This document shows positions 48,604-57,420 of a stretch of 64,000 nucleotides of DNA, in pieces. The notes under the pieces were generated by a model that was not told the DNA's origin, did no database searches, and worked only from the letters and a program-made list of their open reading frames with translations. The position numbers were made by a program, and so were the translations under genes. Position 1 is the first letter of the stretch; the number at the start of each line of letters is the position of its first letter. The stretch is from assembly GCA_013216015.1 (NCBI GenBank), contig JABSOI010000022.1, positions 1-64,000 on the forward strand, given 5' to 3'. The DNA is from Alteromonadaceae bacterium. Its GTDB lineage: Bacteria; Pseudomonadota; Gammaproteobacteria; Enterobacterales; Alteromonadaceae.

Positions 48604-50040
48604 ATGAAAAACAACACTGAGCAAATTCTTCGTTTGAAAGAAAAAGTTGGTTATGCTTGTGGTGATGTTGCCTCAAATTTCTACTGGCGCGTTTTCGATG
48701 TTTTTCTGTTTATATTCTATACCGATGTTTTTGGTTTATCGGCTGCGGCTGTAGGCACCATGATGTTGGTTACCCGGTTAATTGATGCATTTTCAGATCC
48801 TTTAATGGGGGCACTCGCCGACAGAACAAAAACTAAAATGGGTAAATTCAGGCCTTACTTGTTATGGGGGATATTGCCCATAGCTGCGGCCGGAGTATTA
48901 ACTTTTACCGTGCCTGATGTCAGTGACAGCAATAAACTTCTTTGGGCCTACGGCACTTATATTTTTATGATGCTTGCATATACTTTTATTAATGTGCCTT
49001 ATGGCGCATTACTTGGTGTGGTGACCAGTGATACGCAACAACGCACCACATTAACAAGCTTCAGATTCATAGGTGCTTTTTCTGGCGGTAGTCTGGTGGC
49101 ATATCTTACCCCTGAATTGGTTAACTATTTAGGTCAGGGTAATGAAGCATTAGGGTGGCAATATACCATGGCTGTGTATGGTGTTATTGCCGGGGGGTTA
49201 TTTGTACTTACTTTCTTGTCAACTAAAGAGAGAATTTCACCACCAGCTCATCAAAAAACACCTATTTTACAAGATATAAAAGATCTGACGCAAAATAAGC
49301 CCTGGGTGGTATTGTTTGTTCTGGCGCTAATTATAATGATGACTATTTCGTTACGTGGCAGCACTGGGTCATTTTATTTTAAATATTATGCCGAACGTCC
49401 GGATCTTATTGGCACCTTTGCCATGGCTTATATGATTGCTCTGGCCATTGGCGCGGCATCTACCCCATTATTAACCCGGTTTTTTGATAAACGAAATTTA
49501 TTGATGATATTAATGTCGATTGTCGCCGTTTTATCTGTGTTGTTTTATTTTGTCCCGGGCGATAATATTACTTTGATGTTTATCTTGCAGATTATGATTG
49601 GTCTGGCACTTGGTCCTAAATCTCCTCTGGTATTTTCTATGTATGCTGATACCGCCGACTATTCTGAATGGCGTAATGGTAGACGGGCAACCGCGATGAT
49701 ATTTTCCGCTGCAGCTTTTGCTCAAAAATTAGGTGGAGCATTGGCTGGTGCTATGATCGGCTGGCTACTTGCCTCATTAGGTTATGTGGCAAATCAAGCT
49801 CAAACGGGCGCTTCTGAGCATGGCATTGTTTTATTAATGACCTTGATACCTGCTGTATTTGCCGCAGTAGCTGTGCCGCTTATTTGGTTTTATTCTTTAA
49901 ATGATGAAAAATTAAAAATTGTTCAAGATGATCTGGAGAAAAGAAAAGCCAATGATATTGAGCAAGCCTCAGCTTCAACCTCAACAGTAAATCAAGGTAA
50001 TGTTCAAGGCAGTGAACAAGCAGGTACAGTCAATGTCTAA
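48604..50040 (+). CDS. GPH-family sugar:cation symporter, second copy
   Basis: A 478-residue twelve-helix inner-membrane transporter, paralogous to the one at 29894 (shared LKEKVGYACGDVASNFYW opening, DRTKTKMGKFRPY loop, ADYSEWRNGRRATAMIFSA). First gene of the plus-strand arm and overlapping the GH94 start by 8 bases, so it most likely imports the GH94 substrate, inferred to be cellobionate or a similar disaccharide. The C-terminal tail is hydrophilic. AAGGAAGG precedes the start. Confidence 0.88.
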   Translation: MKNNTEQILRLKEKVGYACGDVASNFYWRVFDVFLFIFYTDVFGLSAAAVGTMMLVTRLIDAFSDPLMGALADRTKTKMGKFRPYLLWGILPIAAAGVLTFTVPDVSDSNKLLWAYGTYIFMMLAYTFINVPYGALLGVVTSDTQQRTTLTSFRFIGAFSGGSLVAYLTPELVNYLGQGNEALGWQYTMAVYGVIAGGLFVLTFLSTKERISPPAHQKTPILQDIKDLTQNKPWVVLFVLALIIMMTISLRGSTGSFYFKYYAERPDLIGTFAMAYMIALAIGAASTPLLTRFFDKRNLLMILMSIVAVLSVLFYFVPGDNITLMFILQIMIGLALGPKSPLVFSMYADTADYSEWRNGRRATAMIFSAAAFAQKLGGALAGAMIGWLLASLGYVANQAQTGASEHGIVLLMTLIPAVFAAVAVPLIWFYSLNDEKLKIVQDDLEKRKANDIEQASASTSTVNQGNVQGSEQAGTVNV

Positions 50041-52468
50041 TGTAAAATCTGTCGCTTCGTTTGAAACAAAAAACAAAGGCAGATTGCCCATTTATTCTAT
50101 TGATAACGCAGGTGGTTTTGGCTCGAAAGTTTCATTAAATAGTCCACTTAGTTTGCCAAACGCCTGTGGGTTTTTATGGAATTCAAAGATGGTTTTTCAA
50201 ATGAATTGTCGAGGTTATGCCAGCTCGCAGTTTATGCAACCTGAGCCGGGTAAATATTCCCACGGGCCGAATATTGAGGCAAAAACATTTATTCAGCCTG
50301 AACATAGTTATTATAGTCATCATCCAGGACGATTTTTTTATATTAAAGATGAAGATTCAAACCAGATATTTTCAGCGCCTTATGAACCTATGCGTCGAAA
50401 ATTGGATAAATTTTGTTTTACTGCCGGCAGTAGCGAAATTTCCTGGTTGATAGAACATCTTGATCTTGAGATAAAAATTGTGGTGAGTTTAGCCAAAGAA
50501 GACACGGTTGAACGTTGGTCATTATCGGTTAAAAACTTGTCTGGCCGCGCTAGGAATATCAGTATATATCCTTATTTTTCTATTGGTTATATGTCGTGGA
50601 TGTCTCAATCTGCTGCTTTTGACTATAGGTTAAACGGTATTGTTGCAACTTCAGTAACGCCTTATCAAAAAGTTGATGAATACTTTAAAAACAAAGAATT
50701 AAAAGATAAAACATTTTTCATTGCCGATAAAACACCGTTTGCCTGGAATGCCTGTCAAAAAGACTTTGAAGGGGAAGGGGGCTTACATGATCCTGATGCT
50801 TTATTATCTTCACAATTAGAAAATACAGAAGCACGTTATGAAACCCCTGTTGCTGTGCTGCAATATCGGGAAAAGCTTAACCTCAAGGAACGCCTTAATT
50901 ACCAATTTCTGTTTGGTCCCGCTAAAGATGATGCTGAAATAGCTACTTTAAGTGAACGATATTTAGGTGCCGGAAAAGCTGAACAGACGCAGCAGCAATA
51001 TAACGATTATATTGCACAGGGTAAAGGTTGCTTAACCATTAAAACGGATGATCCGGCCTTCGACGATTTCGTTAATCATTGGTTGCCCAGACAGATGTTT
51101 TACCATGGTGACGTTAACCGATTAAGTACCGATCCCCAAACGCGTAATTATATTCAAGACAATATGGGCATGTGCTATATCAAGCCAGATATTGCTCGCG
51201 AAGCTTTTATTTTAGCTTTATCTCAGCAGCAGGAAAACGGCGCGATGCCTGATGGCGTATTGTTGCATGTTGACGCAGAGCTTAAATATATTAATCAGGT
51301 TCCCCATGCTGATCATGGTGTTTGGTTACCGATATGTTTAGTGGCATATTTAAATGAAACGGGCGATGTTGAGTTATTGCAAGAAAATATTGCTTTTGCT
51401 GATTCAACAACCACCATGAAATTTTTGCAACATATTGAATTGGCATTAGACTGGTTATTAAAAGCAACTGATGATCGGGGTTTAAGTTTTATTGAACAAG
51501 GAGATTGGTGTGATCCGATGAATATGGTCGGTCACAAAGGATATGGGGTTTCGGCATGGCTTTCTCTTGCCACCGCATATGCAATTAATTCATGGTGTGA
51601 TCTCTGTGAACAATATCAGCTGAATGTGTCAAAGCCTAAAGTAAAGGAATACCGCAGTGCTGCAGAAGCTATTAACGGTTCAGTTAATAGTTTTCTTTTT
51701 GAAGGCAAGTGGTATGCTCGTGGTATTACCGATGATAATCGTGTTTTTGGTACTGAAAAAGACGCGGAAGGGAAAATATTTCTTAACCCTCAGAGTTGGG
51801 CAATGCTCAGCGGAGCGGCAAGTGAATCGCAACAATTAACCATGATTGAAGCAATAACTGAGCAGTTAATGACACCTTACGGTGTGATGATGTTAGCGCC
51901 AAGTTACACAAAAATGGTTGAAGATATTGGCCGGGTCACTCAAAAACATCCGGGAGTTTCCGAAAATGGTTCAGTTTATAATCATGCCGCTATTTTTTAT
52001 GCCTATAGCTTGTTTCAGACAGGACATAACAATTTAGCATTTGAAGTTATTAAGAAGATGCTGCCGTCAATTGAACATTGCGAGAAAACAGGCCAGCTTC
52101 CGTTATATGTGCCTAATTATTATCGTGGTGCCTATCATCAATTTCCAAAACAAGCGGGGCGTTCGAGTCATTTATTTAATACGGGTACCATTCCCTGGCT
52201 TTACCGTTGTTTGGTTGAAGAGCTTTGTGGCTTAAAGGGTGGTAATGGTGCGCTGATTATTGACCCTAAATTACCTGATCATATGAGTAAAATATCAGGT
52301 CAACGTCTGTTCAGGGGCGCAATTATCAATTTTACTATTGAAAAAACGGCTGCGGTATCGTGCATCGAAACATACTTGAATAAAGAATACATTGAAAATA
52401 ATCGGCTTGAGGCTTTAGTTTCAGATCAAGAATATCAACTTGAGATCCAGGTACCACTGAATGATTAA
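50033..52468 (+). CDS. GH94 family phosphorylase, probably cellobionic acid phosphorylase
   Basis: An 811-residue cytoplasmic phosphorylase that would split a beta-glucoside with phosphate to give alpha-glucose 1-phosphate. The N-terminal beta-sandwich (IYPYFSIGYMSWMSQS) and the alpha/alpha barrel of GH94 are visible, with the catalytic loop EQGDWCDPMNMVG; D494, in the position of the DWND acid of other GH94 members, is the likely general acid. The next gene is a gluconokinase, which fits cellobionic acid (releasing gluconate) better than cellobiose. The ATG at 50033 overlaps the symporter stop. Substrate is inference; cellobiose or laminaribiose remain possible. Confidence 0.85.
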   Translation: MSNVKSVASFETKNKGRLPIYSIDNAGGFGSKVSLNSPLSLPNACGFLWNSKMVFQMNCRGYASSQFMQPEPGKYSHGPNIEAKTFIQPEHSYYSHHPGRFFYIKDEDSNQIFSAPYEPMRRKLDKFCFTAGSSEISWLIEHLDLEIKIVVSLAKEDTVERWSLSVKNLSGRARNISIYPYFSIGYMSWMSQSAAFDYRLNGIVATSVTPYQKVDEYFKNKELKDKTFFIADKTPFAWNACQKDFEGEGGLHDPDALLSSQLENTEARYETPVAVLQYREKLNLKERLNYQFLFGPAKDDAEIATLSERYLGAGKAEQTQQQYNDYIAQGKGCLTIKTDDPAFDDFVNHWLPRQMFYHGDVNRLSTDPQTRNYIQDNMGMCYIKPDIAREAFILALSQQQENGAMPDGVLLHVDAELKYINQVPHADHGVWLPICLVAYLNETGDVELLQENIAFADSTTTMKFLQHIELALDWLLKATDDRGLSFIEQGDWCDPMNMVGHKGYGVSAWLSLATAYAINSWCDLCEQYQLNVSKPKVKEYRSAAEAINGSVNSFLFEGKWYARGITDDNRVFGTEKDAEGKIFLNPQSWAMLSGAASESQQLTMIEAITEQLMTPYGVMMLAPSYTKMVEDIGRVTQKHPGVSENGSVYNHAAIFYAYSLFQTGHNNLAFEVIKKMLPSIEHCEKTGQLPLYVPNYYRGAYHQFPKQAGRSSHLFNTGTIPWLYRCLVEELCGLKGGNGALIIDPKLPDHMSKISGQRLFRGAIINFTIEKTAAVSCIETYLNKEYIENNRLEALVSDQEYQLEIQVPLND

Positions 52469-53153
52469 TCAGCCAAAGGAAGCAAGTCAGCCGAATAACT
52501 TCCTACCAGTTAAAGCTCAGCAAGTTAAAGCTCAGCAAGTTAAAGCTAAGCAAGTTAAAGCTCAGCAAGTTAAAGCTAAGCAAGGTAAAGCTAAGCAAGG
52601 TAAAGCTAAGCAAGGTAAAGCTAAGCAAGTGAAACCTCGGCTATTTATAGTGATGGGGGTGAGTGGTTCTGGCAAATCGAGCATAGCAAGTCGGTTAGCC
52701 CGTGAATTAAGCTTCGAATTTGTAGAAGCGGATAATTTTCATTCTGAACAAGCTAAAAATTATATGGCTAATAATAAACCGCTTAGTGATGAAATGAGAA
52801 AACCCTGGATAGCGGCAATAATCAAGAAACTTAGCTTGCTTAATGAACAAGGTACAAGTGTGGTGCTTGCATATTCTGGATTGAAAACTCAACACAGAAA
52901 TAGTTTCAGAGCGCTTAACTTTAATTGTCATTATTTCTATTTGTCGGGTGATAAAAAACTCATTCTTTCCCGGTTAGTTAAGCGTAAATTACATTTCTTT
53001 TCACCCGATTTACTGGACAGCCAATTTTCGGCAATGGAACCTGCTCAGGGCCATGAAAAAGATATCACCACTATTGATGTTAATGGCTCTCTGTCTGAAA
53101 TCTATCAAAATATTATTAAAGTTGTTCATCAAGAACTGGCAAAGGATAAGTAA
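52461..53153 (+). CDS. gntK: Gluconokinase with a repeat-bearing N-terminus
   Basis: Phosphorylates gluconate to 6-phosphogluconate for the Entner-Doudoroff or pentose phosphate route. The kinase core starts near residue 60: P-loop GVSGSGKS (G66-S73), then EADNFHS, NNKPLSDEMRKPW, AYSGLKTQHRNSFR and HFFSPDLLDSQFSAME. These are the marks of the small gluconokinase family. Residues 17-56 are eight tandem copies of VKAQQ/VKAKQ/GKAKQ, absent from relatives. It overlaps GH94 by 8 bases and the next gene by 1, so the three are coupled. This supports release of gluconate by GH94. Confidence 0.88.
   Translation: MINQPKEASQPNNFLPVKAQQVKAQQVKAKQVKAQQVKAKQGKAKQGKAKQGKAKQVKPRLFIVMGVSGSGKSSIASRLARELSFEFVEADNFHSEQAKNYMANNKPLSDEMRKPWIAAIIKKLSLLNEQGTSVVLAYSGLKTQHRNSFRALNFNCHYFYLSGDKKLILSRLVKRKLHFFSPDLLDSQFSAMEPAQGHEKDITTIDVNGSLSEIYQNIIKVVHQELAKDK
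52509..52628 (+). repeat. Eight tandem 15-bp units inside the gluconokinase gene
   Basis: GTTAAAGCTCAGCAA and close variants (GTTAAAGCTAAGCAA, GGTAAAGCTAAGCAA) occur eight times in frame. Because the unit is five codons, copy-number changes would lengthen or shorten the N-terminal tail without breaking the frame. Confidence 0.95.
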
Positions 53154-54052
53154 TGAAAAAACTCAGCATACTTTTTTATCTTTATATGGTTTTAATTGGC
53201 TTAAATGTTTCTGCATTTGAAGTGTCTGATTCACCTGATGTACTTTTACCTAATGCGCTTCAATCTAATGCCCTTCAACCTAATGCGCTAAAGGCAAAGA
53301 AAGCCAAAGACGATATTGTTATTGACGGTATTGCCAACGAAGCGAGTTGGCAGTCAGCTACCTGGTATCCCCTTGATAAGTTGATCCTTGGCACAATGCC
53401 AACGGCAGAAGATTTCAGTGGTCAATTCAAAATAATTTGGGATGAGCAACAGTTGTATTTGATGGTTGAAATTATTGATGATGTTATTTTTGATCAGCAT
53501 GCTAATCCATTACATTTTTATTGGGATGATGACTGTTTGGAAATTTTTATTGATGAAGATGCTTCGGGGGGAAATCATCAGTTTAACTACAACGCTTTTT
53601 CCTACCATGTAGCGATTGATAATCAAGTGGTTGATATAGGCGAAAAGCACGCAGATGGTTCTGATAATTTTGTTTTACTTAATGAACATGTAACCAGTTC
53701 ATGGCGGCGTAGTAAACACTCACCTAATAAGATAATCTGGGAAGTGGCGGTACGTGTTTATGATGATACTTTTGTTTTTCAAGATGCTTTAGCTCTTCAA
53801 TATACGTCTGACAGTATAAAGACAGAAAGTGGCAGAAGTAATAGTACCCAAAGCCAGTCGGCTAAAATGCAAAAGCCAGTCATATTATCCCTTGGTAAGG
53901 TACTGGGTTTTATGCTCGCATATTGTGATAACGATGGCAGTAAAGAACGTGAACATTTTATTGGTTCAACTGATATTAAAGCGGTTAACGGTAACAAAAA
54001 TTTGGGCTATATTACCGCTGATGTTTTTCAACAATTGATTTTAATTAAGTAG
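53153..54052 (+). CDS. Exported CBM9-type carbohydrate-binding protein
   Basis: A 299-residue protein with a signal peptide (cleavage near NVSAF), a short PNALQ/SNALQ repeat, and a CBM9-like domain (about 55-290) recognised by IVIDGIANEASWQSA, FKIIWDEQQLYLMVEIID and DDDCLEIFIDED. CBM9 modules bind reducing ends of cellulose and cello-oligosaccharides, which suits this locus; aldonate ends would be a variation on that. It overlaps the gluconokinase stop by one base. No catalytic domain is fused. Confidence 0.82.
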   Translation: MKKLSILFYLYMVLIGLNVSAFEVSDSPDVLLPNALQSNALQPNALKAKKAKDDIVIDGIANEASWQSATWYPLDKLILGTMPTAEDFSGQFKIIWDEQQLYLMVEIIDDVIFDQHANPLHFYWDDDCLEIFIDEDASGGNHQFNYNAFSYHVAIDNQVVDIGEKHADGSDNFVLLNEHVTSSWRRSKHSPNKIIWEVAVRVYDDTFVFQDALALQYTSDSIKTESGRSNSTQSQSAKMQKPVILSLGKVLGFMLAYCDNDGSKEREHFIGSTDIKAVNGNKNLGYITADVFQQLILIK

Positions 54053-54188
54053 CTTATCGTTTTATGTTATAAACATTAGTAACAGGAAAAATAAATCCTG
54101 GAGCAAAAAACTCATTTCACTTAGCGGTCTTTATATCTTTTTGGTTTTTGTGTAATTAGTGAAAGTGCAAAATTAATAAAGGAATAAA

Positions 54189-55160
54189 ATGAAAATCAAT
54201 TCTGTAAATAAAATCTTGATAATTTTAGGAGCGTTTGTACTCATGGTTTTATCTGCTTGTAGCGTTAACAAAGTAAAGGAAACCAAGGCAACTATCAGTG
54301 AGGATTCAACAGAGCAATTGCTAAGAGATAGTTATATCAGTGTAATTGATGAAAAAGAACATGATTACTTTGTTTATTTGCCACAGGGATACGCTTCAAA
54401 CCCCCAAAAAAAGTGGCCTGTTATGTTATTTTTACATGGCAATGGTGAACGGGGCAATGGAAAAGACGAATTGGACTTTGTGATAACTCATGGTCCGCTT
54501 TATGAAAGCTGGGTTCAGAAAAAAAATATACCTTTTATTATTATAGCGCCACAATTACCTATGTTTGGCTTTGATAAAAAAGGTATAAGTTACATTGATA
54601 ACCGTAAAAAAGAGCATATTCCCAAAAGATTATCTAATGGCGTACCTCCACGTCCTGCTCCGTTTAACACCGCAGGGGAAATAAAAAGGCAACCAGCGTT
54701 AACCGATATGAGCGAAGTCGCTCCACTGCTGCCACAAGGCTGGGAAAAGGTTGAGGTTGATTTAATTGATATTTTAGATAGCGTTCAACAGAAATATAGA
54801 GTGGATTTAACTAAAACCTATTTGTCTGGTTTAAGTTACGGTGGGTTTGGTACCTGGTATCTTGCAAGTCGTTATCCTGAACGTTTTGCTGCTATTGCTC
54901 CTGTGGTTGGTTGGGGACATCCTGATTTAATGGCTCCCATAGCGCAGCAACAATTACCTGTCTGGGTTTTTGGCGGAGGCAGAGACAGTGCGGTAGAAAT
55001 TAAATATTTTTATGCCGGTTTAAATCAGTTAGAAATGTTAGGTCATAAAAATGTTCGGTTTACCGTGCATGAAGACAAAGGCCACGATGCCTGGACGAGG
55101 GTTTATTCAGGAGACGATCTTTATCAGTGGTTGTTGAAGTATGAGCTCCCAGAAGAATAA
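54189..55160 (+). CDS. Lipoprotein alpha/beta-hydrolase, esterase-like
   Basis: A 323-residue lipid-anchored hydrolase (lipobox LSAC near residue 24). The alpha/beta fold is shown by PVMLFLHGNGERG (oxyanion region), the nucleophile elbow GLSYGG with Ser216, PVWVFGGGRDSAV with the likely acid and KGHDAW with the His. Relatives are called phospholipase/carboxylesterase or polyhydroxybutyrate-depolymerase-like and often accompany glycan-degrading genes, where they remove ester groups. It lies 136 bp after the CBM9 gene on the same strand and is probably the last gene of the locus. Confidence 0.82.
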   Translation: MKINSVNKILIILGAFVLMVLSACSVNKVKETKATISEDSTEQLLRDSYISVIDEKEHDYFVYLPQGYASNPQKKWPVMLFLHGNGERGNGKDELDFVITHGPLYESWVQKKNIPFIIIAPQLPMFGFDKKGISYIDNRKKEHIPKRLSNGVPPRPAPFNTAGEIKRQPALTDMSEVAPLLPQGWEKVEVDLIDILDSVQQKYRVDLTKTYLSGLSYGGFGTWYLASRYPERFAAIAPVVGWGHPDLMAPIAQQQLPVWVFGGGRDSAVEIKYFYAGLNQLEMLGHKNVRFTVHEDKGHDAWTRVYSGDDLYQWLLKYELPEE

Positions 55161-55226
55161 ATAGCTGGTAAGTCATTAAATTATTTATTAATACAATTTT
55201 ATGTAAAGAATCAATAGGAGTATGTG

Positions 55227-55673
55227 ATGAACGACAAAACAGTTAAGGTTGTTCACTGGAGTTTTTGGATTATTGGTGTAGTTGCCTTGATATGGAATGC
55301 TATGGGCGTAATGAATTTTATTGTACAGATGGATCTGGATATGGTCGCTACATATCCTGAGTCGCACCGTGCGATAATCATGAGTCGACCAGCATGGGCC
55401 ACTGGAGCTTTTGGTATAGCTGTGTTTGGTGGTGTGCTTGGTTGTCTTCTGCTTTTACTGAGAAAATCGGTAGCCTTCTATGTGTTCGTCGCTTCGTTGT
55501 TTGGTGTGATTGTGCATTTGTTCTCATTCCTTGGCATGATTGGTACGACAATTGAGGCTTCATTTGAAATCGTTATGATGACTCTGATGCCTGTTGCGTC
55601 GGCAGTTTTTTTGATCTGGTATTTGAAGAAGGTCGAGAGCAAAGGTTGGATTCATACCAATTGGATTAAATAA
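55227..55673 (+). CDS. Small four-helix membrane protein
   Basis: A 148-residue protein with four hydrophobic segments (about 7-27, 55-78, 82-104, 110-132) and a short basic tail. ATG at 55227 is chosen over a GTG one codon earlier because AGGAG lies 6 bases before it. I do not recognise a named function. It follows the esterase by 66 bp but has no evident link to glycans. Confidence 0.75.
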   Translation: MNDKTVKVVHWSFWIIGVVALIWNAMGVMNFIVQMDLDMVATYPESHRAIIMSRPAWATGAFGIAVFGGVLGCLLLLLRKSVAFYVFVASLFGVIVHLFSFLGMIGTTIEASFEIVMMTLMPVASAVFLIWYLKKVESKGWIHTNWIK

Positions 55674-55689
55674 GTTGACAGAATTAAGT

Positions 55690-55739
55690 TAGGGTAAATT
55701 TTCATCGAACCCTGACCACTAACTTAATACAATTGGTAT
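55690..55739. repeat. Internally deleted family-C remnant
   Basis: TTCATCGAACCCTGACCACTAACTTAATACAATTGGTATA (in two parts) matches 39 of 40 bases of the right end of the 37503-37758 element. To its left ATTAAGTTAG looks like the opposite terminus, so this may be a minimal copy. Family-A copy 2 is inserted at its TATA end. Confidence 0.65.
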
Positions 55740-55898
55740 ATACCCGTAATCATTCAAAATGCAGGTTTTGAAGCGTTTTAAAAGATTATCTACTACGTTG
55801 CTTTCAATCCCAATAGCCCGCTATTGCTCAATCAAGCGCCTTTTAGATAAACTTTCAAATTCACCTCAAATTCCCGCATCTTGAATGACCACGGGTAT
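55740..55898. mobile_element. Family-A 159-bp MITE-like element, copy 2
   Basis: Same ends and internal sequence as copy 3. Its right end falls 4 bp before the start of the DUF711 gene, and an ATG inside it at 55885 is in frame with that gene. It abuts a family-C remnant on the left, with TATA on both sides. Confidence 0.93.
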
Positions 55899-55902
55899 AA
55901 TA

Positions 55903-57298
55903 ATGAGCTATAAAAATAAAGAACTTTGTAAAGTAAGAACAATCACAACATTTTTAAGCTTGAGCCCTGATAAAGAAACTTGGAAGGACGAAATTTATAA
56001 TGCCTCCAATTTCTGTTCAAATTTATCGAAGAAGTTTCATGAAACTGGCTATATTGTTCAGTCTGTTAGAATTGTTACCAACCCATTTGGTGAGTATTTA
56101 AATACCCAAAGTTATGAAACTGCAATAAGTGATTTAACTTATCTCAGTAATCTTCTGAACTCCCTCTTCGGATATGTCTGGAATTCGAATACGCTTTGCT
56201 ATTGGAGAAGCCAGAACAAAGCATGAAATAGAAATATTACCTGAGCTAATAAAAGAATTCGGTGATTTATGTAATGTATGTGTAAACGTCAATCTTGACG
56301 ACTTTGGTGTATTGAATAATGAGTTGATTAGAGACTCGGCTGAAGCTGTGGTGAAAATAAGTAAAATCACAGAGCGGGGAGAAGGAAACTTCAATTTCAC
56401 TGTAAATTTTAACTGTGATCCATTAATCCCATACTTTCCAGCGGGGTATCATAGAAAAGAACTGGGTAAAAGATTTGTTATCGGTCTTGAAACGCCAGAT
56501 TTACTTGTTGATGTGCTTAAAGAATATAACAATAAAGAAAACTCTCAAAATCATAATGATCTGTTCAAAGGTTATTATGAGGTGATGAGCAATGCACTTC
56601 AGTATCATATTTTAAATATTCAAAAAATAGTAAAACAAGCTCCTATTGATGAAAGATTTTTATTTTCTGGATTTGATAGTTCAGCAGCACCTTCTAAAAA
56701 TTGTTCAAGCATGGTTGATGTCTATACCCGTAATCATTCAAAATGCAGGTTTTGAAGCGTTTTAAAAGATTATCTACTACGTTGCTTTCAATCCCAATAG
56801 CCCGCTATTGCTCAATCAAGCGCCTTTTAGATAAACTTTCAAATTCACCTCAAATTCCCGCATCTTGAATGACCACGGGTATATAAACAGATGGGAGTTG
56901 AATATTTTGGCGCATCAGGCACTGTTGAAGCATCATCTTTATTGACCAGGGTTTTCAAATCGATAAAAAATGTTGATCTAGTAGGGTTTTCTGGACTGAT
57001 GCTTGCGTTAACAGAAGACACTGGCCTTGCCGAAGGTACAACAAATGGAAACTTTGATATCCGATCATTATTAACATACAGCTCAGTTTGCGGTATCGAC
57101 CTGGATACAGTACCAATTCCAGGAAATACATCCATAGAAAAAATTTCAGCACTTATGAGAGACACGGGCACAATGGCATTTCGTTTGAACAAACCTTTAA
57201 CGGTACGTGTATTTCCAGTGCCAGGTTTAAGTGCTGGAGAGCAGACTGTTTTCGAAAGTGACGACCTGTGTAATTGTGCGGTACTTGCTGTTCCATAA
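55903..57298 (+). pseudogene. DUF711 (UPF0210/PFL) family gene with element insertion and frameshift
   Basis: The three pieces together read as a DUF711 protein: MSYKNKELCKVRTITTFLSL, then a one-base frameshift near 56165-56172 before MSGIRIRFAIGEARTKHE, then NFNFTVNFNCDPLIPYFPA and GFDSSAAPSKNCSSMVDVY, then a family-A element (56724-56882), then QMGVEYFGASGT, VGFSGLMLALTEDTGLAEG, LTYSSVCGIDLDTVPIPG. Removing the element restores the frame at TAT AAA CAG ATG. Members are of unknown enzymatic function. The gene is broken by two independent lesions. Confidence 0.87.
56724..56882. mobile_element. Family-A 159-bp MITE-like element, copy 3
   Basis: Same orientation as copy 2 and, by eye, identical to it. 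It splits the DUF711 gene and carries an in-frame stop after VDVYTRNHSKCRF. The flanks show the TA duplication. Confidence 0.93.
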
Positions 57299-57348
57299 AT
57301 TCAGTTTGATGACCATTTGCCGTTAACTACCTGATAAGCTTGTTTTTT

Positions 57349-57376
57349 GATGGGTTACGCCTGCGGCTAACCCATC
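57349..57376. repeat. GATGGGTTA-family hairpin between DUF711 and gabT
   Basis: GATGGGTTACGCC and GGCTAACCCATC form a stem interrupted by one mismatch with a TGC loop, in the gap between two convergent genes. It could serve as a shared transcript end. Confidence 0.78.
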
Positions 57377-57420
57377 CTGGGAAATAAAATAGTTTTAGGT
57401 ATTAATTAAATAAAAACAGT

